A stretch of 43,890 bases of DNA from Aliishimia sp963922415 (GTDB lineage: Bacteria; Pseudomonadota; Alphaproteobacteria; Rhodobacterales; Rhodobacteraceae). Below the pieces are notes generated by a model. The model ran no database searches and was not told the DNA's origin. It saw only the letters and a program-made list of their open reading frames with translations. The position numbers were made by a program, and so were the translations under genes. The DNA lies in NCBI GenBank assembly GCA_963922415.1, contig CAWUIP010000015.1:1-43890 (forward strand), read 5' to 3'. Positions within the stretch are counted from its first letter, which is position 1. Each line of letters opens with the position of its first letter. Below, piece by piece: positions 27,567 to 36,034 of the stretch.

Positions 27567-27894
27567 CCATCTGATATTCGGCGCCTCGGGTTGCGCTTGT
27601 GTCACCACAACCCAGCGTGCCAACTTGACACATCCGCGCGCTCCAACGACTGACCCATGTCACGACCTCAACTGTTTTGTGCTGCACGACCTGCTTCCGC
27701 CCACCGCAGTTTGAAACGCCTGTCGCCGCGAAGCGATCTGATGCGCCACAGCATCCCCATCAAACGCAACGCACATCAGCCGCTCAGTGTTCAAGTCCGA
27801 TTGAGTGTTTGCCGGCGTTTACAAAGCAGTAGCTTCAAACCAATAAGGAAAATGTGGTAGACGACAAAGATAGCTCAGCCATGTTGGGACCTTA
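27567..27894 (+). other. Leader/intergenic region before the response regulator
   Basis: These 328 bases hold no gene or clear hairpin. They may contain the response regulator's promoter. A weak GGGACC ribosome site precedes its ATG. Confidence 0.5.
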
Positions 27895-28509
27895 ATGCGC
27901 ATTTTGTTGGCAGATGATCACGAACTCGTCCGCGAGACGATCGCAGCATTCATTGAGCGGGAAGACGGCTTCAAGGTCATCCAATGCAGCGACTTTACTG
28001 GCGTTGAAACCGCGCTGCGGACGCATGATCCATTTGATCTTGTGATCTTGGATTACAACATGCCAGGCATGCAGGGGCTCGACGGGCTGGCGCAGATCAT
28101 GGAGGCAGTGCGGCCGAGACCTGTCGCCTTGATATCCGGCACAGCAGATAAGGCCATTGCGGAGGCCGCCCTTGAACAAGGGGCGGCAGGGTTCTTGCCG
28201 AAGACTGTGCCCGCCAAATCGCTTGTCAATGCGATCCGCTTCATGGCGATGGGAGAGCAGTACGCGCCGGTTGATTTCATGACGCAAGAGACGCCGGAGG
28301 ATGCGCATCCCATGCGCGACGTTCTCTCCAGCCGGGAGTTGGAAGTGCTGGAATGCCTCACGCATGGCATGTCGAACAAGGAAATTGCCCGCAAGGTCGA
28401 TCTGCAAGAGGTCACGATCAAGCTGCACGTCAAAAACCTGTGCCGCAAGCTTGATGCGAAAAACCGCACGCATGCGGCGATGATCGCGAAAGAGGCGGGC
28501 CTCTTCTGA
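27895..28509 (+). CDS. NarL/FixJ-type response regulator
   Basis: This 204-residue protein has a receiver domain with the acidic pair in LLADDHE, the phosphoacceptor Asp53 (VILDYNMPG) and the conserved Lys in GFLPKTV. A C-terminal LuxR helix-turn-helix follows (SRELEVLECLTHGMSNKEIARKVDLQEVTIKLHVKNL). It should bind DNA when phosphorylated. No kinase is adjacent; the only kinase in the window is the hybrid enzyme with an Hpt domain 7.5 kb away in the alginate cluster, a possible partner. It converges on the RTX gene. Confidence 0.93.
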   Translation: MRILLADDHELVRETIAAFIEREDGFKVIQCSDFTGVETALRTHDPFDLVILDYNMPGMQGLDGLAQIMEAVRPRPVALISGTADKAIAEAALEQGAAGFLPKTVPAKSLVNAIRFMAMGEQYAPVDFMTQETPEDAHPMRDVLSSRELEVLECLTHGMSNKEIARKVDLQEVTIKLHVKNLCRKLDAKNRTHAAMIAKEAGLF

Positions 28510-28517
28510 CCCGCCTC
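28492..28517. repeat. Inverted repeat across the response-regulator stop
   Basis: GAGGCGGG (28492-28499) pairs with CCCGCCTC (28510-28517) around 10 bases that include the stop codon. No T-run follows. It may act as a weak bidirectional end between two converging genes that lie only 18 bases apart. Confidence 0.4.
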
Positions 28518-28527
28518 CCGTTATGGG

Positions 28528-31233
28528 TTAAAGTTGAAGCCCGCTGACGACCAGATCGAAGTGGTCTGTGCCCAAATCGAGGTGGTCGATCAGTACCAGG
28601 CTGTAGTTGGCCAGGCTGATCTGTACGTCGCCATTGCCGAGCGTTGACATATGTGATGCGATCCAGTCGGCCTCGCTGAGCCCCCCAGACAGCAGATCCA
28701 TGGTTCGGAAGTCCAACCTATCCTGTTCGTAAGCGTTCCAGGTGTAGTCCAGTATCGTATCGGTCCCGCCATTTTGATCGTCGAACCGAAAGACAAACCA
28801 ATCCGCGTCATCGCCGCCGCTGAGAATGTCATTTCCGCCACCGCTGAGGATCTTGTCGCGCCCCGCACCGGCCTCGACCACGTCGTCGCCAGATCCAGCA
28901 TTTATGTAGTCGCTGCCTTGCTCGCCTAGGATCACGTCATTCCCGGACCCGCCATACAGCTTGTCTTTGTCGTCGCCGCCCTCAAGCCGGTCATTGCCTG
29001 ACCCGCCTTTCAGGATATCTCGGGCCCCCTCACCTTTCAGCGTGTCATCGCCGGACCCACCGATCATCGTATCGATGCCCGAGCCACCGGTCATGTGGTC
29101 GTCGCCCGCCCCGCCGTCAAAGCTGTTGTCGCCTTGCGATGATGTTAGCGTATCGTTGCCAGAGTTGCCTTTGAGGACGTCGTCGCCCTGGCCACCGTCA
29201 AGGTGGTCATTGCCCACGCCCCCATCGAGTTGGTCATTGCCGGACCCACCGTCGAGCGTGTCTGCGCCAGAGCCGCCCAAAAGCAGGTCACGCCCGGCCT
29301 CGCCCAAAAGACTGTCAGCCCCGGTGCCGCCCACCAGTTCATCGTTGCCGTCGCCGCCAGCGATGACGTCGGCCTCGGATCCGCCAGACAGCGTGTCGTC
29401 GCCCGATCCACCGTACAGCCGGTCCAGCCCCGAGCCGCCGATCAGGTTGTCGCCGCCTGCGCCGCCATCCAGAACGTCGTGCCCAGAACCGCCATGCAGG
29501 TAGTCTTGGCCCGCGCCGCCAGAGAGGTCATCGTTGTCTTCGGGCAGCAGGTTCCCATAGGCGTCATACCGGTTTCCTTGCGCGTCATAGGTGATGTAAC
29601 TCCCTGTGGCCGCGCCAGAGGGGGCGCGCCCGCCGTAAATCACGTCGTCATCGTCGCCGCCGGCAAGCGTATCGTTCCCGCCTTCGCCAGAGAGCGTGTC
29701 CTCGCCGATCCCGCCTTGCGCCATATCGGCCCCAGCCCCGGCAAGCACAGCGTCATTGTAGGAATTGGCGCCTGCGTTGGTCACTTCGAGACTGACGTCC
29801 CGCAGCAAAACGCTGGAGGATGTGTCGATGTCCGTGAAAGGGTCCATGGCGCGAGGGTCCGCGGTGCCATCGTTCGACGAGGAGCGAGGGCTACTGGCCA
29901 CCAGTTCCAATGTTGCCGTGCCGGTCGTCGTGTCGCGGATGACTTTGTAGATGCCGCCCGAACTTCCGGTGCTGTTGTCCATATCATGGTCGCCACTGTT
30001 GCCCGCGATATAGAGGTTGCCGTCGGCATCATGGATGGCCGCACCAAAGGTTATGGCGGGAACGCCGGCCTTAAGCTCCCCATTGATCCGCGTGCCGGTG
30101 ATTTGCGTGGTCTCAAAAACCGGCTCTCCACCCGCTGCAACGGCGGAAATGTCGATCTGATAGAGCAGGCTTGGCGCGCCTTCGCTGGATGGGCGCGTGG
30201 CCCCGAAGAAGGAGTTGCTCATCGCGTCATAGGCCACATCCCACAGCTGGTCCGTGACCATGTTTTTGGGAAACTTGAAGGTCTGGGAGGCGACCGCACC
30301 GGTGCCATCCACCTCGCTGACATCGATCATGGTGAGCCGATCCATGCTGGACTGGAACGCCCATAGATTGCCGTTCTGATCGAAGTCACCGGTCCAAGAC
30401 CGGTAGGGCGTCTCGCCAATCCGATAACTGTCGCCGACGGCGTCCAGCATGATCAGATCGCTTTTGGACACGGCCTGGCCGAGGCTATCGGTCCCGTTCG
30501 ACACTGCGATCCCATAGATCAAGTCATCTTCGATGTTGTAGCCGATGGCGTTCACGGTGACCGTCGCATCAGACCCGGCCTTCGTGTAGGTGCCCGCCTG
30601 CGGATCGAACACATGCAGCGTGCCGTTGATCACCTGGTAAATGTTGGCCTGCCCCTCGGCAAAGGCCTTCACAGTGACGTCAGTGCCGCCAATCGCCATC
30701 GTCTTTTCGTAGTTAAAAATCGGCGTCGACGTATCGATGACCGGACCCGTTGGCGCCGCATCTGCGACCGCGCGGAACGTCAGCTCCGCAATTGCACCCG
30801 TGCCCGCAAACGTCAGGGTCTGCGTGCCGAAACTGCCACTAGACGCTGTGTAGGTGGCCAAGACTTGGCCGTTCCAGACAACTTCGACGGTGGAAGAGGT
30901 CACACCAGATGCATAGTTCGCCGCGAGGTCAAAGGAGATCGAGTAGACCTCGCCCAGCTCTGTCGACACCGATTGTGTCATCGTCGAAATGCCAGACGTG
31001 GTGTGTGTCACACTCCATTCACCCGTTGCGGCGTAGTGCGAAAACCCTGTGTTGCCGGATGTCCCGGCAAGAAGGTTCGCATCCACAAAGTCGCCATAGA
31101 TGACGTCACTTGCGCCATTGGCCACCACCTGATCATCACCGGCCAAGCCGACAATCAGGTCGGCCGATAGGCCGCCCGTCAGCACGTCGGCAACGCCTGT
31201 TCCTTGCAAGAGGGTTTCTGTTGTACTTGTCAT
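28528..31233 (-). CDS. Large RTX (calcium-binding repeat) protein, type I secretion candidate
   Basis: This 901-residue protein has no signal peptide. Near the N-terminus is a short RTX-like patch, then a beta-sandwich-like stretch (about 50-170) and a propeller-like region (about 180-470, e.g. IYQVINGTLHVFDPQAGTY, DLIYGIAVSNG, SFFGATRP). About 25-30 glycine/aspartate nonapeptide repeats (GGSGNDxLx) fill residues 500-800. The end (DWFVFRFDDQNGGTDTILDY onward) is the usual type I secretion tail. It is 37 bases after algD on the same strand, so it is likely co-expressed. The repeats resemble the R-modules of AlgE-type mannuronan epimerases, but no epimerase catalytic module or DPHD-like motif is present. 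An alginate-associated matrix or adhesion role is an inference. Confidence 0.85.
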   Translation of the reverse strand: MTSTTETLLQGTGVADVLTGGLSADLIVGLAGDDQVVANGASDVIYGDFVDANLLAGTSGNTGFSHYAATGEWSVTHTTSGISTMTQSVSTELGEVYSISFDLAANYASGVTSSTVEVVWNGQVLATYTASSGSFGTQTLTFAGTGAIAELTFRAVADAAPTGPVIDTSTPIFNYEKTMAIGGTDVTVKAFAEGQANIYQVINGTLHVFDPQAGTYTKAGSDATVTVNAIGYNIEDDLIYGIAVSNGTDSLGQAVSKSDLIMLDAVGDSYRIGETPYRSWTGDFDQNGNLWAFQSSMDRLTMIDVSEVDGTGAVASQTFKFPKNMVTDQLWDVAYDAMSNSFFGATRPSSEGAPSLLYQIDISAVAAGGEPVFETTQITGTRINGELKAGVPAITFGAAIHDADGNLYIAGNSGDHDMDNSTGSSGGIYKVIRDTTTGTATLELVASSPRSSSNDGTADPRAMDPFTDIDTSSSVLLRDVSLEVTNAGANSYNDAVLAGAGADMAQGGIGEDTLSGEGGNDTLAGGDDDDVIYGGRAPSGAATGSYITYDAQGNRYDAYGNLLPEDNDDLSGGAGQDYLHGGSGHDVLDGGAGGDNLIGGSGLDRLYGGSGDDTLSGGSEADVIAGGDGNDELVGGTGADSLLGEAGRDLLLGGSGADTLDGGSGNDQLDGGVGNDHLDGGQGDDVLKGNSGNDTLTSSQGDNSFDGGAGDDHMTGGSGIDTMIGGSGDDTLKGEGARDILKGGSGNDRLEGGDDKDKLYGGSGNDVILGEQGSDYINAGSGDDVVEAGAGRDKILSGGGNDILSGGDDADWFVFRFDDQNGGTDTILDYTWNAYEQDRLDFRTMDLLSGGLSEADWIASHMSTLGNGDVQISLANYSLVLIDHLDLGTDHFDLVVSGLQL

Positions 31234-31270
31234 TTTGTATTCTCTCTGAAGGGGTTAAGGGAGATCGGCC

Positions 31271-32671
31271 CTACCAGCCGATCCCTTGGTACTGGGGCGT
31301 CTCTGGCGCGTCTTGGAAGAGGCGCACGACGTCAATCACCGGCGTGTCGCCCGCGTTGGCCACTGCGTCACGGTAGTCGTCGCGCGCATGGGTCACGATC
31401 ACAGCATCAGTGCGGTGCACGACCTCCTCCACGCTATCGCAGAGCATGTTCGGCAGATCCTCCGCCAAAGCCTGCATCCATGGCGTGCCGTGCTGCACAT
31501 AGGCAAGCTGCGGGCCAAGCTGCGTATCGCGCGTGATCGCGGGGTCATGAATATGCACGTCAACGCCGTCGGCGTTGAGCGCGGCAATGACCTCGAGAAT
31601 GGGGCTTTCGCGCAGATCATCTGTGCCAGGTTTGAACGCCAGGCCCAGAATGCCCACGGACTTTGCGCCGGTTTCGCGCACCATCTCCAGCGCGGCGTCG
31701 ATGTGCTGCGCGTTAGAGGTGCCCAGATTTTGGATCAGCGGAAGCGAGACACCGTGCGCTTCGGCAAGATGTGCAACCGCGCGTACCTCTTTCGGCAGGC
31801 AACTGCCGCCATAGGCGAACCCGGGTTTCAGATAATAGGGCGACAGGTTCAGTTTCGTGTCTTGCACGAAAATATCCATCACTTGGTGGCTGTCCACGCC
31901 CATCGGTTTGCACAAGCGCCCGATTTCATTGGCAAAACAGACCTTGGTCGCGTGCCAAACATTGTCGACATATTTCACCATCTCGGCTGTTTCGATGCTG
32001 GTGGTGATGATGTTTTCGTCGACGTCGCGATAGATTTTGGAAACGATGTTCGCGCTGCGCGTATCGCTCGCGCCGATGACTGTTTTGGGGGGCGCAAAAA
32101 AGTCCGCGACTGCAACGCCTTCGCGCAGAAACTCTGGGTTAAAGCAGATTCCAAAACCGACACCGGCGGTTTTGCCTGACATCTGTTCGATAATCGGCGC
32201 CATCACTTTCATGGTCGCCCCGGGCGGGATAGAGCACCGCATGACGACGACGTGAAAGTCTGATTTAAGCGCCAACGCCTCGCCAATCGCGCGGGCTGCG
32301 GCTTCGATATAGCGGTAATCGCAGCCACCATCTTCGGCTGTGGGCGTGCCCACGGACACAAAGGTTACGTCTGTGTCTAGGACGGCTTGAACCAAGTCTG
32401 TTGTGGCGGTGACCAAGTCTTTTTCGACGCCATCGGCCAGCATCTCGCCCAATTGCGCTTCGTGGATTGGAGCTGTTCCTTGAGCGATATGCGTGACTTT
32501 GGATGGGTCGATGTCGACCCCAACAACGCGATGGCCCAGAGACGACAGGCAGGCTGTGGAAACCGCGCCCACGTATCCCAATCCAACGACGCTGATCGCA
32601 GGTTTGTCTTGAACGACATAAAGCTGCGGCATCAAGTTGGACATCGCACTCATTTCAAAATTATCTAACAT
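31271..32671 (-). CDS. algD: GDP-mannose 6-dehydrogenase
   Basis: This 466-residue enzyme converts GDP-mannose to GDP-mannuronate, the alginate precursor. The NAD motif GLGYVGA lies near residue 30, and the catalytic nucleophile is Cys291 in GFAYGGSCLPKEVRA. AlgD-like features run through the middle (RCSIPPGATMKV, FNPEFLREG). It is slightly longer than Pseudomonas AlgD owing to an N-terminal extension of about 20 residues. UDP-glucose dehydrogenase is the main alternative, but gene context favours AlgD. The GAGAGG site supports the start at 32671. A terminator separates it from alg8, so algD-RTX probably has its own promoter, unlike the Pseudomonas operon that begins with algD. Confidence 0.9.
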   Translation of the reverse strand: MLDNFEMSAMSNLMPQLYVVQDKPAISVVGLGYVGAVSTACLSSLGHRVVGVDIDPSKVTHIAQGTAPIHEAQLGEMLADGVEKDLVTATTDLVQAVLDTDVTFVSVGTPTAEDGGCDYRYIEAAARAIGEALALKSDFHVVVMRCSIPPGATMKVMAPIIEQMSGKTAGVGFGICFNPEFLREGVAVADFFAPPKTVIGASDTRSANIVSKIYRDVDENIITTSIETAEMVKYVDNVWHATKVCFANEIGRLCKPMGVDSHQVMDIFVQDTKLNLSPYYLKPGFAYGGSCLPKEVRAVAHLAEAHGVSLPLIQNLGTSNAQHIDAALEMVRETGAKSVGILGLAFKPGTDDLRESPILEVIAALNADGVDVHIHDPAITRDTQLGPQLAYVQHGTPWMQALAEDLPNMLCDSVEEVVHRTDAVIVTHARDDYRDAVANAGDTPVIDVVRLFQDAPETPQYQGIGW

Positions 32672-32800
32672 TTCACGCCTCTCACTTGCTGTGACTGCGT
32701 GAATAAACCAATGAAATCAGTGAGTAATATGTGCGCCAGCATAGGCGGCGCCTAGATCGTATGGCGCAGCTATCCTTTCGCATACTTGGGCCTATCCCAC

Positions 32801-32829
32801 AAAAAAATCGGCGCTGGCCGGCGCCGATT
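32801..32829 (-). terminator. Rho-independent terminator after alg8
   Basis: On the minus strand AATCGGCGC (32829-32821) pairs exactly with GCGCCGATT (32814-32806), followed by a run of seven Ts overlapping the stem end. It stands 100 bases after the alg8 stop and 130 bases before algD, dividing the locus into two transcription units. Confidence 0.88.
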
Positions 32830-32928
32830 GAGGTGATGTGAGAGTTTTATCGTTATTGTTATTGCGCTGTCTTGTCCCAGATGTTGCGGTCTCTCAGGGC
32901 GCGGGGTCTGGGCGGTTTGGTTGCGTCC

Positions 32929-34512
32929 TCACCATCCAACCGGAACCTCCAAAAGGCCGATATAGATCGCAAGCCCGACGACAAAGGCCGTCACTGTGCT
33001 GATGAGTTGTGTTTTGGCGACGACGTTCTGAACGCGGTCCACAAATGATGCGCCACCCCCCGCCGACTGGTTTCCCCGATTGGACCATTTTTGCTTGCTG
33101 AGGTGAAAGATCATAAAGACTTTCACCCCGGCATTGATCAATTGATTGAAGTACAAAATGAATGGCCAGCTAAGGTCGACGCTCCGCGAATACCGGAACA
33201 GAAACAAACACAGCACGGTTCGGCTGAGCACGATCCAGATCAGGCAATGCAGAATGTAGGCCGGGTCAATGAACAGCGTCAGAACCGCCAGTGTCGGGCT
33301 AACAAGCATCGTCCACATCGCGATGCGTTGATCAACCAAGCACCACCAGATGAAGGGCTTTACCGTGCGGGGGCCCAGCGAGATCGCGCGCGCACCGTTC
33401 CGCAGCATATTGCCGGACCAGCGCCGAAAGTTCTGCACCATGCGGGCGGTGCCAGAACCCTCGATCTGTTCGATGGTATAAACGCAGGCGTCGGGCACAT
33501 AGGTCATCTTCGCGTGCTTGGACAGCAGGTGATACCAGGTGCTTTTGTCGTCACCCGACAGGAACCGAAATCGCCCCCACAGCCAGTGGTCCAGATGATC
33601 GGCTTCGATGGTGCGGATAAAGCGCAGATCAAGCATATGCTGCGCGCGAAAGACGCTCATCCGTCCCGTCAGCGTGAGCACCTTGTTCGACAGCGCGTGG
33701 CTTTGCATCGCAAGCCTGCGTTGTGCGAACCGCATACTCAGCCAACTCTGGATCCAGTCGGGCCCATAGCAGATTACCTCTTCATCCGTTGTCAGGGCTT
33801 GCAGCTCTGGGTCCGCCCCGAACATAGAGCACGTCTTTTCCAGCACATCGTTGCCATAGACCGCATCCCCATCCATGAAGATGATCAGATCGTCCGGACG
33901 GATGCCTGCGCGGTTCATCGCCCGCAAAATCATCCCGATGGCCATCCGCTTGCCAGGTTGGTTTTGACGCAGAAACACAAGATCCGCGTCGATATCCGCG
34001 CCGTGCGTACGCACAAAGGCGGTAATGATCTCTTCGTCGTAAGACGACCCGGTACCGACCCACAGCGTCGTCGGAATACCTTCGCGGCGGATCTGGCCCA
34101 GGATTGATCCAATGACCCGGCGTGTAATCGCAGGTTCTTCGTAATACGTTGTCATCTGGATGTGGAGCCGCCCCGGTCGCCAGCCCGATTGCCAAACAGC
34201 GTCTGCGCGCCGCCGCAGCCCCGGCCAAACACAGCGCTTGAAGATCTCGGCGCGTACCGCATGCGTGAACCACCAGCCGAACCGCCACATGCCCAGTGTG
34301 CCCAGTACAAATGTGAATTGAATAAGGTCTGGCTCGAAAAACTTGTTTGGCAAAAACACCATCGCAGCCGTCAGTACGCCGATAAGACCAGACATCTGCG
34401 TGATCTGCGCGAAATTCCACTTGGCTAGGCCACGTGGCGCCGGACCCGCGAGTGAGCCCAGCCAACGGTCAAGGTGCTTTTCAAAGGCGGCGGTGGTTTT
34501 AGGCGCGTCCAT
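32929..34512 (-). CDS. alg8: Alginate polymerase glycosyltransferase Alg8
   Basis: This 527-residue inner-membrane GT2 enzyme should polymerise mannuronate from GDP-mannuronate. Two membrane helices precede a cytoplasmic catalytic domain with FMDGDAVYG (acidic metal/substrate site), TGRMSVFRA, FLSGDDKSTWY and the acceptor motif QNFRRWSGNMLRNG. Further helices follow from about residue 385. Length is close to Pseudomonas Alg8 (494). I chose the ATG at 34512 because the upstream 34 codons are non-homologous. The gene overlaps the end of alg44 by 14 bases, so the two partner subunits are translationally coupled. Confidence 0.93.
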   Translation of the reverse strand: MDAPKTTAAFEKHLDRWLGSLAGPAPRGLAKWNFAQITQMSGLIGVLTAAMVFLPNKFFEPDLIQFTFVLGTLGMWRFGWWFTHAVRAEIFKRCVWPGLRRRADAVWQSGWRPGRLHIQMTTYYEEPAITRRVIGSILGQIRREGIPTTLWVGTGSSYDEEIITAFVRTHGADIDADLVFLRQNQPGKRMAIGMILRAMNRAGIRPDDLIIFMDGDAVYGNDVLEKTCSMFGADPELQALTTDEEVICYGPDWIQSWLSMRFAQRRLAMQSHALSNKVLTLTGRMSVFRAQHMLDLRFIRTIEADHLDHWLWGRFRFLSGDDKSTWYHLLSKHAKMTYVPDACVYTIEQIEGSGTARMVQNFRRWSGNMLRNGARAISLGPRTVKPFIWWCLVDQRIAMWTMLVSPTLAVLTLFIDPAYILHCLIWIVLSRTVLCLFLFRYSRSVDLSWPFILYFNQLINAGVKVFMIFHLSKQKWSNRGNQSAGGGASFVDRVQNVVAKTQLISTVTAFVVGLAIYIGLLEVPVGW

Positions 34513-35920
34513 CGAACCACCCGTCCCAGAAACGCAGACGGTCAGAGCGGTCCAGCTTGATCTTAGCTGGGCCGTTGCGGTGGAACCATTTGCGCGAATT
34601 GCTGACGCCCACATCGTCAGCCTTGATTGTCAGAATGATGCCGAAGTCATCTGGCTTGCTCACATCAGTGCCCGCTTGAATGTCGACCACGCGGCCTGCA
34701 ACGCGCTTGGCCTCGCCCCGGAAACTGTATGCAATATCCGCGGGCATCCCCACGTGCACGGAGGCCGCAAATTTTTCGTCAAGCCAGGCGACCGCCTCCC
34801 GCGCTGTGTTGGCTTCGACCTCTATGATCAACTCACCGCGTTGGACAGCAGAGTTTCGGACAACGTGGATGTGTTGAACCGTCCCGGGCGAACGGGCGCG
34901 AATGATGAGTTCATCTGCAGCAGCTTTCCGGTGCCGCAATTCGCGCTTCCAACGGCGTAGATCCAGTTCCCGGTCCGTCACCGTTTCCTTCAGGTTGGCC
35001 AGAAGGGCGAAAAAGTTGCTGTTTGGCGTGTCCTCACCCCGCGCGAACGCCTGCACGTCCAGCCATGCAGATTGGATATGCGCCGGGTATGCGCGCGGTG
35101 TTGGATTGAGAATACGCCACGGGTCCCGCAACCGGGCAAAACGCGCTTGCAGGCGTGCGCCGTACTGCTGGGACGTCAAAAGTTCTGTGGTGTATGCTTC
35201 CTGCGCATCGCGCAATCGCCGTTCGGCCAGAAGGACCTCTGCTCGTACCTCTTCAACATCACTTTCGCGGTCAGGATCTTCAATGCGCACGAGAATTTCA
35301 CCTGTCCGGACTTGATCGCCCTCGCGGACATAAAATCGCGACACGTGACCACTTTCTGGCGCGACGTATTCGGTGATTGGGGCCACAAATCGCGCGTGCT
35401 GCAAGTTCACATAGGACAAACGCGACCAGATTTGTGTGCCCAGAAACCCGCCAAGCGTCGCGATCAGCAGAAGATAATATGTCACGTTCCAAAGAACCCG
35501 CAGCGCGCGCGGACGCTCTTTGGCAAGTCCTGCCGTTTTTTCCGCGTCAGTTTCGGACATCGGAACAAGGTCTACGGGGGTGTCCAGACTAGAAATCATA
35601 TCGCCTGTACTCACCATGCGCCCTGTCATGACCCCCTGGTAGAACGCCGACAGCGTCTCGCGCTGTCGAACTGTCAGATCCTTAAAGGCGTAGTGCCCGT
35701 CTTCAGCCGCGGTCAGGTTGATCGGGAACGTCACATCGACACCTTGAAACGGGATCGACAGTGCGAGGTCCTGAATGTCGGGTAGACCCTCGTCCACCCA
35801 AAGGCCGGACAAGGACCATTTCTTCACAGTCACCGTCTCACCGTTGCGCAGCACCAGGCGCAGCGGAGCCGATACCGCAAAGGACAGTTCAGAGTGTGGA
35901 CATTCATGTCGAATGTTCAT
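34499..35920 (-). CDS. alg44: Alginate co-polymerase Alg44 with degenerate PilZ domain
   Basis: This 473-residue protein has an N-terminal PilZ-like domain (1-110), a membrane helix (142-162) and a periplasmic HlyD-like part. The segment DLTVRQRETLSAFYQG then GDMISSL matches Alg44 closely. Both c-di-GMP motifs are lost: residues aligned with the two N-terminal Args are Glu11 and Ala15, and DxSxxG reads KWSLSG (34-39). An RxxxR exists at 21-25 but only 9 residues before this motif, inside a strand, so it is unlikely to function. The periplasmic part has a long helical hairpin (about 218-338) absent from the 389-residue Pseudomonas protein. GGAGAC precedes the ATG. Confidence 0.9.
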   Translation of the reverse strand: MNIRHECPHSELSFAVSAPLRLVLRNGETVTVKKWSLSGLWVDEGLPDIQDLALSIPFQGVDVTFPINLTAAEDGHYAFKDLTVRQRETLSAFYQGVMTGRMVSTGDMISSLDTPVDLVPMSETDAEKTAGLAKERPRALRVLWNVTYYLLLIATLGGFLGTQIWSRLSYVNLQHARFVAPITEYVAPESGHVSRFYVREGDQVRTGEILVRIEDPDRESDVEEVRAEVLLAERRLRDAQEAYTTELLTSQQYGARLQARFARLRDPWRILNPTPRAYPAHIQSAWLDVQAFARGEDTPNSNFFALLANLKETVTDRELDLRRWKRELRHRKAAADELIIRARSPGTVQHIHVVRNSAVQRGELIIEVEANTAREAVAWLDEKFAASVHVGMPADIAYSFRGEAKRVAGRVVDIQAGTDVSKPDDFGIILTIKADDVGVSNSRKWFHRNGPAKIKLDRSDRLRFWDGWFDGRA

Positions 35921-36034
35921 TCAGGTCTCCGCCGAGGCCGCGGGATGCGCAGTTTGGATGCGCGGACAGTACGGCCGGTGGGGCGTCATATGACGCGCTC
36001 TATCAGGTAGAGTTTGGGGAATAAGAGAGGTTGT

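Noticed and set aside
29203..30366. Long plus-strand open frame of 387 codons opposite the RTX gene
   Set aside because: It is antisense to the RTX coding repeats. Its sequence is a biased shadow of the repeat codons with no domain.
28528..31233. RTX gene as an AlgE-type mannuronan C5-epimerase
   Set aside because: The calcium repeats fit, but the N-terminal 500 residues contain no right-handed beta-helix catalytic module and no DPHD-like motif.
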